Part shown: in pieces, positions 8,449 to 16,711 of the stretch
Position numbering within the stretch: the stretch's first letter is position 1
Layout of the letters: every line of letters begins with the position of its first letter
DNA from: Treponema sp. UBA6852
GTDB taxonomy: Bacteria > Spirochaetota > Spirochaetia > Treponematales > Treponemataceae
DNA: 64,000 nucleotides
NCBI GenBank assembly: GCA_002449305.1
Contig: DKDI01000006.1
Span: 1 to 64,000, forward strand
Reading direction: 5' to 3'
Translations under genes and position numbers: made by a program
The notes under the pieces: generated by a model
Databases searched by the model: none
What the model saw: only the letters and a program-made list of their open reading frames with translations
What the model was told of the DNA's origin: nothing

Positions 8449-9531
8449 ATGAAAGTTCTGTTTATTTCCAAAGACTTTAAACAGTCTCAGTCTAATGGCG
8501 GTTTTGTAGTATCAAAAAGAAATTATGATTTATTCTTAAAACTGTTTGGTAAAGACAATATTGATTTATATGTTTTTCCAGTTCCAACATTTGTATCAAA
8601 AATAAAAGGACTTTTATTTAACCGTGATTACGGAATTACAAAAAAGATAGAGAATGAAATAAAAACGAAGATAAGCAGAGGAACATATAATTATGTATTT
8701 TTCAATTCTTCGTTATTTGGAAATCTTATTGAATACTGTAGAAACGGTGGCATCAAGACAATTACATTTTTTCATAACATTGAAAAAAAATATTATCACG
8801 ATGTGTACAAATATAAAAAATCAGTTTCAACATATTTCTTTTATAAATATGTATCACGACTTGAAAAAAAATCATGTTTATTTTCAGACTGCAAAATTGT
8901 TTTGAATGAAAGAGATTCTGAAAAAATGCAAAAAGAATATTCTGTTCTGCCGGAATTGATTTTGCCTATTAGCATGGATTCTCATATCAATTTGACAAAA
9001 TTCAATAACTCAAAAAAAGGAAAATGCGGTTTTATTGGCTCTGATATGTTTGCAAATAAAGACGGTATGTCATGGTTCATTAAAAATGTACTTCCTCACA
9101 TTAACAAGCAATTTGTTGTTGCTGGTTCTATATGTGATTACTTAAAAGAGAGATTGTCAGCAAATTATGAAAATTTGGAAATGTTGGGGCATGTGGATAA
9201 TGTTGATGATTTTTATAATTCCGTTGAGTTTGTTGTATCACCAATATTTCTTGGTTCTGGAATGAAAACAAAATCTGTTGAAGCTTTGTCTTATGGAATT
9301 CCAATAATAGGAACAAAAGAAGCCTTTGTTGGAATTGATTATAAAAATATTGGAGAACTTTGTCAAAGTGCTTCTGAGTTTATTGAAAAAATAAACAATT
9401 TTGATATTTCAAAATATAGTGGACATCCATATAAATATTTTGAAAAAAATCTTTCAAACTCAGTTGTATTGAAAAAATTAAAAACTTACATTGAAGGATG
9501 TGAAAAATGGATGCTCCACAAGTTTCAATAA
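8449..9531 (+). CDS. Glycosyltransferase (GT4/GT-B fold)
   Basis: A 360-residue protein with GT-B architecture. The N-terminal domain lacks an obvious motif apart from K-V-L-F-I-S-K-D; the C-terminal nucleotide-binding domain shows G-F-I-G-S-D near residue 192, G-H-V-D-N-V-D-D-F-Y, and the family signature P-I-F-L-G-S-G-M-K-T-K-S-V-E-A-L-S-Y-G at about 266-284, with the Glu that contacts the donor ribose. It ends 25 bases inside the next gene. It is AT-rich like the polymerase before it, and the two probably arrived together. Confidence 0.85.
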   Translation: MKVLFISKDFKQSQSNGGFVVSKRNYDLFLKLFGKDNIDLYVFPVPTFVSKIKGLLFNRDYGITKKIENEIKTKISRGTYNYVFFNSSLFGNLIEYCRNGGIKTITFFHNIEKKYYHDVYKYKKSVSTYFFYKYVSRLEKKSCLFSDCKIVLNERDSEKMQKEYSVLPELILPISMDSHINLTKFNNSKKGKCGFIGSDMFANKDGMSWFIKNVLPHINKQFVVAGSICDYLKERLSANYENLEMLGHVDNVDDFYNSVEFVVSPIFLGSGMKTKSVEALSYGIPIIGTKEAFVGIDYKNIGELCQSASEFIEKINNFDISKYSGHPYKYFEKNLSNSVVLKKLKTYIEGCEKWMLHKFQ

Positions 9532-10262
9532 TAATGCCGTGCCACAACGGAGAAAAATATCTTCCAGACTCAATCACTTCTGTTATTTCTCAGACTTATA
9601 CAGATTGGGAACTTCTTGTTGTAGACGACAATTCCACTGATAATTCTGTAAAAATAATAGAAGATTTATGCAAAAAAGATGCACGGATAAAATTGCTTCA
9701 TACAGAAACATCATCCGGTATGCCGGCAACTCCTCGCAATGTCGGAATAAATGCTGCATCCGGTCGGTTTATTGCGTTTCTTGACTGTGATGATATGTGG
9801 CTTCCGACAAAACTTGAGCATCAGCTGCCGCTCTTTGAGACAAAAAATGTTGCGGTTGTATTTTCGTATTACGCAAAAATGAATGCCGATGGAAATTATG
9901 GAAATAATTCAATATCTTCTCCTGTTTTTGTTTCATACAATTATATGCTAAATGGAAACTGCATTGGAAATCTTACAGGAATGTACGACACAAAGAAATG
10001 CGGAAAAGTTTTTCAAAAGGAAATCCACCACGAAGATTATGTCATGTGGCTTGAAATTCTAAAGAAAGGATTTTTTGCAATCAACACAAATTCTGTGGAA
10101 GCCGTTTACAGAGAAAACAAATCTTCTGTTTCAGGCAGCAAATTGAAAATATTCAAATGGCAGTGGAATATTCTTCGCAAGGAGTTAAAAATTCCGTTTT
10201 TCAAAGCTTTTAAATATTTTCTTAATTATGCGGCTAGCGGATTCCTAAAATTCATAAAGTAG
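9507..10262 (+). CDS. Glycosyltransferase family 2
   Basis: A 251-residue GT-A transferase. It shows V-S-I-I-M-P-C-H-N-G at residues 6-15, V-V-D-D-N-S-T-D-N-S near residue 40, P-R-N-V-G-I-N-A-A-S-G near residue 75, and the metal-binding F-L-D-C-D-D-M-W at about 90-97; the last is the acidic pair expected for catalysis. The late H-H-E-D-Y-x-M-W-L motif is typical of capsule GT2 enzymes. Overlap of 25 bases with the upstream gene implies translational coupling. It is the last gene before a dispersed repeat element, so the operon may end here. Confidence 0.88.
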   Translation: MDAPQVSIIMPCHNGEKYLPDSITSVISQTYTDWELLVVDDNSTDNSVKIIEDLCKKDARIKLLHTETSSGMPATPRNVGINAASGRFIAFLDCDDMWLPTKLEHQLPLFETKNVAVVFSYYAKMNADGNYGNNSISSPVFVSYNYMLNGNCIGNLTGMYDTKKCGKVFQKEIHHEDYVMWLEILKKGFFAINTNSVEAVYRENKSSVSGSKLKIFKWQWNILRKELKIPFFKAFKYFLNYAASGFLKFIK

Positions 10263-10266
10263 TAGA

Positions 10267-10378
10267 TTAGGGCGTTTCCTGCCATTGGCAGGACGGGCTT
10301 TGCACCGTTCCGCTGTCGCTCCATTCGACGCAGCAAACTGCTTACGAACGCCTTCGGTGCGGTTTCAATCCCTAACGC
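10267..10378. repeat. Dispersed intergenic repeat-like element with TTAGGG...CCCTAA ends
   Basis: About 112 bases bounded by an inverted pair TTAGGG (10267-10272) and CCCTAA (10370-10375), with GGGCGTT at the left and AACGC at the right. Inside are a perfect hairpin CCTGCC-ATT-GGCAGG (10278-10292) and the segment CGGGCTTTGCACC. It is much richer in GC than the flanking genes. The GGGCGTT, GGGCTTT and CCCTAACGC blocks remind me of a non-coding repeat scattered in intergenic regions of other bacteria including Bacteroidota; that resemblance is from memory. Only one copy is in the window. Confidence 0.55.
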
Positions 10379-10406
10379 ATCTCTATATTTTGGAGGTTAA
10401 AACAAA

Positions 10407-11528
10407 ATGACAATAACAGTTATCGGTGGCTCTGGGTTTGTAGGAACCCGGCTTGTAAAGAGGCTTCTGGATGCAGGACATAATGTAAGAATCGCGGACA
10501 AAAGAAGAAGCGTTGCATATCCTGATCTCTGGCTCCGCTGCGATGTGCGCAATTCCGGGAATGAGACGAACGAGTTTCCTGCGAGCCTTACGGACGAAGC
10601 TATGGCTCCGGGTGCGTATGAGGTTGCAAAGAAAGCACAGCCGATGCATTCTCTTCTGGAAGTTTTGAAAGGAAGCGATGTCGTTGTGAATCTTTCAGCC
10701 GAGCACCGCGACGATGTTTCTCCAAAATCCTTGTACGACGAAGTGAACGTGAAGGGCAGCGAGAACATCTGCAAAGCCTGCACGGAGCTTGGAATCCATC
10801 ACATTTTCTTTACAAGCTCAGTCGCAGTCTACGGATTTGCCCCGGTCGGAACAGATGAGAGCGGCGGGATAAAATATTTCAACGACTACGGACGCACAAA
10901 GTATCTTGCCGAAGGAAAATACCGTGAGTGGCTTTCTTCCGACAAATCGAACTGCCTTACAATAATCCGCCCCACGGTGATTTTCGGCGAGCAGAACCGC
11001 GGAAACGTGTACAACCTTCTGCGCCAGATTGCAGGCGGAAAATTTCCGATGGTGGGCAAGGGCACAAACCGCAAGAGCATGAACTACGTTGAGAATGTTG
11101 CGGCGTTCATTCAGTTTTGCATTGAGAACGAGGAAAAGCTTCCCTGCTTTGAAAAGGAATACGACGGAACATCAGCCGGAAAGCAGCACCTGTTCAATTA
11201 CTGCGACGAGCCGGCATACGACATGAACCATCTTGTGCTTGACGTTTACAAGCACCTCGGAAAACAGAAGAAGCATCTTGTCCATTTTCCGTACTGGCTT
11301 GCATATCTAGGCGGAAAAGGATTCGACCTGCTCGCGTTCATCCTGCACAAGAAGTTCGCAATAAACTCAATCCGTGTAAAGAAATTCTGCCAGAATACTT
11401 ACTTCAAGTCATCAAGAGTTCCAAAGACAGGCTTTTCCGCACCGGTATCGCTTGAGGAAGGCTTGCGCCGCACAATTGACTACGAGTTTGTGAAGAAAGT
11501 GCAGGGGCATACTTTCAGCTGCGAGTAG
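10407..11528 (+). CDS. NAD-dependent epimerase/dehydratase (extended SDR) with an internal insertion
   Basis: A 373-residue extended short-chain dehydrogenase of the nucleotide-sugar epimerase type. The NAD-binding G-G-S-G-F-V-G is at residues 7-13, the active-site S-S at about 136 and Y-G-R-T-K (Tyr/Lys pair) at about 160-164; R-P-T-V-I-F-G follows. Between D-V-R (residue about 50) and the conserved L-K-G-S-D-V-V-V-N-L there are roughly 30 residues beginning N-S-G-N-E-T-N-E-F-P that I do not expect in this family (see findings). An AGGAG-like GGAGG precedes the ATG. The gene is GC-rich like glf. It probably makes or modifies a sugar nucleotide for the locus. Confidence 0.88.
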   Translation: MTITVIGGSGFVGTRLVKRLLDAGHNVRIADKRRSVAYPDLWLRCDVRNSGNETNEFPASLTDEAMAPGAYEVAKKAQPMHSLLEVLKGSDVVVNLSAEHRDDVSPKSLYDEVNVKGSENICKACTELGIHHIFFTSSVAVYGFAPVGTDESGGIKYFNDYGRTKYLAEGKYREWLSSDKSNCLTIIRPTVIFGEQNRGNVYNLLRQIAGGKFPMVGKGTNRKSMNYVENVAAFIQFCIENEEKLPCFEKEYDGTSAGKQHLFNYCDEPAYDMNHLVLDVYKHLGKQKKHLVHFPYWLAYLGGKGFDLLAFILHKKFAINSIRVKKFCQNTYFKSSRVPKTGFSAPVSLEEGLRRTIDYEFVKKVQGHTFSCE

Positions 11529-11550
11529 ATTTAAGAAGTTATTTTAACAA

Positions 11551-11589
11551 CACATATCATTGTATAGCTTTATTCAATAATGGTATGTG
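11551..11589. terminator. Bidirectional terminator between convergent genes
   Basis: Thirteen-base arms CACATATCATTGT (11551-11563) and ATAATGGTATGTG (11577-11589) pair with only two G-T wobbles around a 13-base loop. The hairpin sits between the epimerase gene (+) and the HicB-like gene (-), where a shared terminator is expected. There is no long T run, so it may be Rho-assisted or an mRNA 3' end stabiliser. Confidence 0.55.
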
Positions 11590-11602
11590 CTGCATATTTT
11601 TC

Positions 11603-12005
11603 CTAGAGTGCCAAAAACGGTCTGTTAAATACTTTTTGAAGCCGGTAAAGCATTTCCAGTGTCGGATTTGTCTTTTTGGGATTTTCTAGCCGTTGATACT
11701 GTTGGTATGACATTCCGGCTTTTGCGGCAATTTCTTTTTGTGTTTTATGACCGCGGGTTTTTCGTAGCTCTATGGCAAAGGCGATTTTTGGAGAAACTTC
11801 AATTTCTAAGCCCTCATTGCATTTTGGTTCAGGAATCGGAAAGTTTTCTTCAATATCTGTTTCAAGAACAGCCTCCAATGCCTCTTTTGCCATTTTTTTT
11901 TGCATCGTCTACAGAAGTTCCGAATGTGGTTACATTTGCCATGTCTGGGAAATGTACAATATACATATTTTCATTTTGTTTTTTTATATCACAATAATAT
12001 TTCAT
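11603..12005 (-). pseudogene. HicB-family antitoxin, frameshifted in an A9 tract; no HicA partner
   Basis: The downstream part (100 residues, 11905-11603) has a helix-turn-helix of the XRE type (T-Q-K-E-I-A-A-K-A-G-M-S-Y-Q-Q-Y-Q-R-L-E-N) and, before it, M-A-K-E-A-L-E-A-V-L-E-T, which is the middle of a HicB protein. Its true beginning is in another frame: from ATG 12005 the sequence reads M-K-Y-Y-C-D-I-K-K and then F-P-D-M-A-N-V-T-T-F-G-T-S-V-D-D-A-K-K, the classic HicB N-terminal RNase-H-like domain. The two halves meet at a run of nine A residues (11893-11901); eight would restore one frame. HicB proteins neutralise and repress the HicA mRNA-interferase toxin, but no hicA is seen on either side. 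Real decay, phase variation, slippage or a sequencing error are all possible. Confidence 0.8.
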
Positions 12006-12068
12006 TGTTTCAGATGTGAGCAGCTTTATAATAGGTTGTTAGATCAAGTCTAGTAACATCTATTAAAA

Positions 12069-14159
12069 TCAACACTTCACCTTGAATGTAGAAATCGCAT
12101 GGTTGAGCGTTTCTACAGAGGCGTTGTTTTTGCTTACAGTTTCTGTGATTTTGATTGCGGCGGAAAGCAGAGTAGTTGCAGCGTCTTTGCATTCTGTAAG
12201 ATTTTGCTCTACGCTTGAGTTCAAGTTAACAAGTTCACTGCAAATTGAGGACGCGGCGGTTGTAACTTCCACAATTTTTTCAGTTCCGGATTTTACGATT
12301 TTGGAACTGCTTTTCATGTTGTCAAGCGCGCTTAAAATTTCCTGGGCTTTTTGTCCTTGCACTTCTGCGGAAGATTTCAAGCTGTCTACAGAAGTACTGA
12401 TGTTTCCGATTTTTTTGATTGTATTTTCAAAAGCTTTTTCAACGTCCATTGATGTGTCTGAAATTGTATCAATTTGAGTTTGTATAAGCTTGAGCGACTC
12501 AGAGGAGGTTTTTGCCTGCTTCGATGTTGTTTCTGCAAGCTTGCGGATTTCATTTGCAACAACAGCAAAACCTTTTCCGGCAGCACCAGCGTGGGCGGCT
12601 TCAATTGCGGCGTTCATGGCAAGAAGATTTGTCTGGCTTGCAACGGATGCAATCATTTTGTTTGTGTCAAGAAGATTTTTTGATTTCTCTTTTACTTCAA
12701 GAATCTGCGCAACTGAATTTTTTAGCTCATTTTTATTTTTGTCCGCAAATTCTACAAGCTCTGAAACATCTTTTGATGTTTCGGCAATTTTTTCATTTAC
12801 CGCAAGAAGGTTGTTTGCCACAATTTCAATCGAGTCAGATGAATTGTCAATTGTTCTGTCCTGATTTTCAATTTCAGATTTAAGATTGTTGATTTGAGTT
12901 ACGATTTCTGTAACTGACTGGCTAATTTTATCAACTGAACAAATCTGCGTTTGAACACTTTGCGCAACATTTTCTACGGAACCGTTTGCTGTTTCAACGC
13001 TTTGTCCAATTACATCTGAGGCTTCTGAAAGATTTTCTGTAATGTACCCGATGTCGCTTGCGGAATTTCTAATGTTTTTAATGAGAGAAGAAAGGTCAAT
13101 GATAATGTTGTTGAATCCTTCTGCAAGCTCTGCCGCTTCTTTTGTGCTGCCTTCTTTTACTTCTTTTGTAAAGTCGCCCTGTGCAATTTCATTGCAGTTT
13201 TCAGCCATAAGTTTAAATTCTTTGGCGCTTGCTTTTGCACTGAAAAGAAGAATCGCCATTGCGGTTACAATTGCCGCAGTTATTATAAGTAAAACTTTTA
13301 ATATTGCTGAATAGCTGTTTTTTGTAAAATCGGAAACTGGGCCATAAACTACAATGTACCATGGAGTAGAAGATGATTTGCATGCTCCATAAAAAATTCC
13401 ACCCTTTATAATTGCATTTGCTGAATAAAAGAAATTATCTTTGCTAAAGTTATACTTTTTAAATTCAGGCTCATCAAAAATTGATTTTTCCATTAAAAAC
13501 GATGTGTCGTCATTTGTAATAAACAGACCGTCTGTATTTACTATATATGCCTTTGCATTTTCAGAAATTTTAATATCCGACATTGCCACAGAAAGATTGT
13601 TAAGGATTATATCGATCGCGGCAACTCCAAGCAGATTGTTGTTTTCATCTTTTACGTCCTTGCTGATTGTTGTGCAGATTGAGTTTGTCATTGTGTCAAC
13701 ATAAGGATCTGTAATTGCAAATTCTCCGGAATTTTTTACAGCATCTTTAAACCACGGACGCTCAGGGGGAAGCCAGTCAGAATCAGGATTCCAGCCGGAA
13801 CTGTCAGAATAAAATCCGCCTGGCTCATAGCGTGAAATTAAAGTTCCGTAGTAGAGGGAGAAATCTTCTGGCATATTTACAGTGAGAGCTTTTGTTGCGA
13901 GGTCTGCTGTTTCTTTGTCGTGCTTTTCTTTTACAATGTTCCGCAAGTGGTCAATTTGAGTTTCATATCCTTGAATAATCGTTGAGATTTTTCCGTCAAG
14001 ATTTTCAATTGAAGTTTTTGTGATTTTTTCAATATCTGTGTTTATTGTTTTATTTAATACAATAAGAAAAGAACCAATTATAAATGTTGAAGCAAGAATT
14101 AATGGCAAAATGTTTCCCAAAAACATTTTTGTGGAAAGTGAAATATGTTTGTTTTTCAT
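12069..14159 (-). CDS. Methyl-accepting chemotaxis protein with periplasmic dCache sensor
   Basis: A 696-residue chemoreceptor. One membrane segment is near residues 11-31 and a second near 285-305; between them lies a dCache ligand-binding domain (P-P-E-R-P-W-F-K-D-A followed by A-I-T-D-P-Y-V-D near residues 130-155, typical of amine or carboxylate sensing). A HAMP-like linker follows, then a long coiled coil with the signalling tip N-L-L-A-M-N-A-A-I-E-A-A-H-A-G at about 512-526. It controls CheA and thereby the flagellar motor. There is no C-terminal CheR-tethering pentapeptide. The ATG has AAAGAGG 5 bases upstream. It lies downstream of the fumarate reductase terminator, so it is probably transcribed on its own. 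Confidence 0.95.
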   Translation of the reverse strand: MKNKHISLSTKMFLGNILPLILASTFIIGSFLIVLNKTINTDIEKITKTSIENLDGKISTIIQGYETQIDHLRNIVKEKHDKETADLATKALTVNMPEDFSLYYGTLISRYEPGGFYSDSSGWNPDSDWLPPERPWFKDAVKNSGEFAITDPYVDTMTNSICTTISKDVKDENNNLLGVAAIDIILNNLSVAMSDIKISENAKAYIVNTDGLFITNDDTSFLMEKSIFDEPEFKKYNFSKDNFFYSANAIIKGGIFYGACKSSSTPWYIVVYGPVSDFTKNSYSAILKVLLIITAAIVTAMAILLFSAKASAKEFKLMAENCNEIAQGDFTKEVKEGSTKEAAELAEGFNNIIIDLSSLIKNIRNSASDIGYITENLSEASDVIGQSVETANGSVENVAQSVQTQICSVDKISQSVTEIVTQINNLKSEIENQDRTIDNSSDSIEIVANNLLAVNEKIAETSKDVSELVEFADKNKNELKNSVAQILEVKEKSKNLLDTNKMIASVASQTNLLAMNAAIEAAHAGAAGKGFAVVANEIRKLAETTSKQAKTSSESLKLIQTQIDTISDTSMDVEKAFENTIKKIGNISTSVDSLKSSAEVQGQKAQEILSALDNMKSSSKIVKSGTEKIVEVTTAASSICSELVNLNSSVEQNLTECKDAATTLLSAAIKITETVSKNNASVETLNHAISTFKVKC

Positions 14160-14210
14160 ACAGCCTCTTTGAAATTTATTATTGATTAATAGTTCATTTC
14201 TTATAGCTAA

Positions 14211-14241
14211 AAAAGGGCTGCCAAATTTTGACAGCCCTTTT
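14211..14241 (-). terminator. Terminator at the end of the energy operon
   Basis: On the minus strand a 15-base stem (AAAAGGGCTGTCAAA against its partner, with one G-U pair on this strand but a mismatch on the other) has an A/T-rich tip and is followed by a T run. It lies 18 bases past the fumarate reductase flavoprotein stop and 50 bases before the chemoreceptor gene, so it closes the eleven-gene operon. Confidence 0.85.
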
Positions 14242-14259
14242 GCTGAAAATCAGTTTATT

Positions 14260-15903
14260 TTATTTTGTTGCTCCAGGAATCGCCTTCTCGAATTCCTTGT
14301 TTCCGTGTGTGTAGCGCGGAAGAATTTTCGGAGAAACAAGGTCGGATTTTATTCCGGCTGCGTCGCGTTCTTTTTCAAACGCCTTCACATGGTCAAGGTT
14401 CATTTTTGAAGTTTCAGAAAGCTGAATGTCCTTGAACATCTTACCAGCCTCAATTCCGGCCTCGCGTCCGAACACGACAACGTCAAGCAAAGAATTTCCC
14501 ATCAGGCGGTTTGTTCCGTGAACGCCTCCTGAGGCTTCTCCTGCTACAAGAAGATTTGAGACATTCGTGTGGCAGGTCTTGTCAATCTCAACGCCGCCGT
14601 TCTGGTAATGGAGCGTAGGGTAGACAAGAATCGGTTCCTTTCGGATGTCGATTCCGTACTTGATGAACATATTGTACATCGCAGGAATTGACTTGAGGAT
14701 TGTTCCTTCCCCGTGAATCATCTCGATCATCGGAGTGTCGAGCCAGACAGCGTCCTGAACCTCGTTGTGTACTCCGCGTCCGTTGCGAACTTCCTTGATG
14801 ATTCCGGATGCGTTCACGTCGCGTGTCTCAAGCGGATGAATGTAGACTTCTCCGTTCTTGTTAATCAGCTTTGCGCCGAGCGAGCGTACTTTTTCAGTAA
14901 CGAGCTTTCCGAGAATTTGGGTCGGATATGCGGCTCCCGTCGGATGGTACTGCAGCGAGTCCTGGTACAGAAGCTTTGCGCCGGCTCTGTATGCGATTAC
15001 AAGACCGTCAGCAGTCGCTCCGTAGTGGTTTGATGTCGGGAAGCCCTGGTAGTGCATACGTCCGGCTCCTCCTGTCGCTATAATTACAACCTTTGCCTTT
15101 GCGATTCTGATTTCGTTTGTCTCAACGTTCATGAGAACTGCGCCGCAGGCGTTTCCCTTGTCGTCCTTGATGATTTCTATCGCTGCCGTAAAGTCAACTA
15201 CTGTGATTTTGTCAGGGCGGTTGAGAACCTCATCGCGGAGAGTGCGCATGATTTCAGCTCCAGAATAGTCTTTGCAGGCATGCATACGCTTGCGGCTTGT
15301 TCCGCCTCCGTGTGTCGTAACCATAGTGCCGTCTGCTTCCTTGTCGAATTCAACTCCGAGGTCGTTCAGCCATTTGATTACAGAAGGAGCCTTGTTTACA
15401 AGAGTGTAGACGAGCTCAGGCTTTCCGTCGAAGTGTCCGCCGCCGAACGCGTCAAGATAGTGCTGGGCAGGGGAGTCGTTAGGCTTGTCCGCCGCCTGGA
15501 TTCCGCCTTCCGCCATCATTGTGTTCGCGTCTCCGATGCGTAGCTTTGTTGCAAGAAGAACTTTTGCTCCTGCCTCGCTTGCCATGATTGCGGCCGATGT
15601 TCCGGCTCCGCCTCCGCCGATTACAAGAACGTCTGTCTCGTAGTCAACGTGGGCAAGGTCGATGTGCTCAGGCTCGATGCGCGGTTTTGCCTGAAGCATT
15701 GCCGCAAGCTCAATCGGCGCTTTCTGTCCCTTGTTCGGTCCGATTTTAAGTTCCTCGAACTGGCTTGCGATGCGGTCCGGATGGTATTCCTTGAGAAGCT
15801 GATCCTTTTCGTCAGCAGTGAGACGCGCATGTTCGAATTTAAGGTTTTCTTCACGTTTTGCAGCCACAATTTTTGCTGCTTCGTCCAATTCGTTTCCGTA
15901 CAT
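14260..15903 (-). CDS. frdA: Fumarate reductase/succinate dehydrogenase-type flavoprotein subunit (soluble, TfrA-like)
   Basis: A 547-residue FAD protein that should reduce fumarate to succinate. The dinucleotide loop G-G-G-G-A-G is at 96-101, A-E-G-G-I-Q at 131-136, a H-G-G-G-T-S-R-K-R segment at 198-206, the substrate-site H-P-T-G at 320-323, T-E-K-V-R-S-L-G at 336-343 in place of the usual T-E-x-x-R-G-E-G, L-H-Y-Q-N-G-G-V at 431-438, and G-E-A-S-G-G-V-H-G-T-N-R at 455-466. About 90 residues precede the FAD loop, longer than in canonical FrdA and without similarity I recognise; they could dock it to the Hdr-Flox partners. It follows frdB by 42 bases, and no membrane-anchor gene is present. 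The thiol:fumarate reductase of methanogens is the nearest soluble relative I know. Confidence 0.9.
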   Translation of the reverse strand: MYGNELDEAAKIVAAKREENLKFEHARLTADEKDQLLKEYHPDRIASQFEELKIGPNKGQKAPIELAAMLQAKPRIEPEHIDLAHVDYETDVLVIGGGGAGTSAAIMASEAGAKVLLATKLRIGDANTMMAEGGIQAADKPNDSPAQHYLDAFGGGHFDGKPELVYTLVNKAPSVIKWLNDLGVEFDKEADGTMVTTHGGGTSRKRMHACKDYSGAEIMRTLRDEVLNRPDKITVVDFTAAIEIIKDDKGNACGAVLMNVETNEIRIAKAKVVIIATGGAGRMHYQGFPTSNHYGATADGLVIAYRAGAKLLYQDSLQYHPTGAAYPTQILGKLVTEKVRSLGAKLINKNGEVYIHPLETRDVNASGIIKEVRNGRGVHNEVQDAVWLDTPMIEMIHGEGTILKSIPAMYNMFIKYGIDIRKEPILVYPTLHYQNGGVEIDKTCHTNVSNLLVAGEASGGVHGTNRLMGNSLLDVVVFGREAGIEAGKMFKDIQLSETSKMNLDHVKAFEKERDAAGIKSDLVSPKILPRYTHGNKEFEKAIPGATK

Positions 15904-15945
15904 ATAATTCTCCCTGGCACCAAGGAAGGTGCGTCAGTTGTGGTT

Positions 15946-16629
15946 TTATTTCTCGATTTCGCGGTTGTTGTATAGCTCTTTGATTTCCGCCAACGGCTTT
16001 TTCATCAGGTTCTGGATAAGCTCCTCGCATTTTCCCTCGTTGATTTCGTTCACGCGGTCAATAAGGTGCTGGCTCTGCGGCTGGATGTACTTTCCGTTAA
16101 GACGGCGGGCAAGCTCTGCGACCTGAGGATGGCTGATTCCGGCAGGACATCTTGAAGAGCAGCATCCGCACATTACGCAGTCAAATGAAAGGTCTGCGCA
16201 CTTGGCGAAGTCTCCGCGCTGTGCATAGGCGATGTACTGCATTGTGTTCAGGCTCTGCGGACAGGCTCTTGTGCAGGCGTTGCAGCCCACGCATGAATAG
16301 ATTTCCGGATAAAGCTGCATCATCACGGCCTGCTCCGGCTTCATTGTGTTCAGATCATAAACCTGTTTTACAAGAGGGAAGAACGGAAGGGTTGCGATGT
16401 ACATATCGTCCTCGACCTTCTTTGAGCAGGCAAGGCAGGTCTGGAGCTGGTTCTCGCCCTTGATTCTGTAGATTGTGGCGCAGGCTCCGCAGAATCCGTT
16501 GCGGCATCCGCAGCCGCGTTTGAGCTGGTAGCCGGCATATTCCATTGCGTTCATGATTGTAAGTTCTGCCGGCACTTCGTATTTCTTGCCGAACAGATAT
16601 ATTGTAGCCATCTGTTTTGTTTCTGACAT
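15946..16629 (-). CDS. frdB: Fumarate reductase iron-sulfur subunit (TfrB/FrdB-like, no CCG domains)
   Basis: A 227-residue electron-transfer subunit. The N-terminal plant-type ferredoxin fold carries a 2Fe-2S site (Cys 42, 47, 50 and 65), and the C-terminal helical domain carries two 4Fe-4S motifs (Cys 113, 116, 119, 123 and Cys 151, 154, 157, 161). Canonical FrdB has a 3Fe-4S in one position; here both motifs keep all four Cys, as in thiol:fumarate reductase TfrB. The C-terminal CCG (HdrB-like) domains of TfrB are missing, and a separate HdrB is encoded upstream in the same operon, which fits a split arrangement. GGAG lies 8 bases before the ATG. No quinone-binding membrane partner is encoded, so the electron donor must be a soluble protein. 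Confidence 0.9.
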   Translation of the reverse strand: MSETKQMATIYLFGKKYEVPAELTIMNAMEYAGYQLKRGCGCRNGFCGACATIYRIKGENQLQTCLACSKKVEDDMYIATLPFFPLVKQVYDLNTMKPEQAVMMQLYPEIYSCVGCNACTRACPQSLNTMQYIAYAQRGDFAKCADLSFDCVMCGCCSSRCPAGISHPQVAELARRLNGKYIQPQSQHLIDRVNEINEGKCEELIQNLMKKPLAEIKELYNNREIEK

Positions 16630-16711
16630 AATTTAATCTCCTCATGCGCCGCGGACGGCGCATCTGAAGTCTTATAAAAATTTTCGAATCTTCACAGGAA
16701 AATTCTTGAAA

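Noticed and set aside
10285..10310. A sigma-54-like promoter TGGCAG...TTGCA inside the intergenic repeat
   Set aside because: The spacing between the GG and GC elements is three bases too long.
12006..12068. A HicA toxin remnant upstream of the HicB-like gene
   Set aside because: The 63 bases to the chemoreceptor stop are too few and translate to nothing like HicA.
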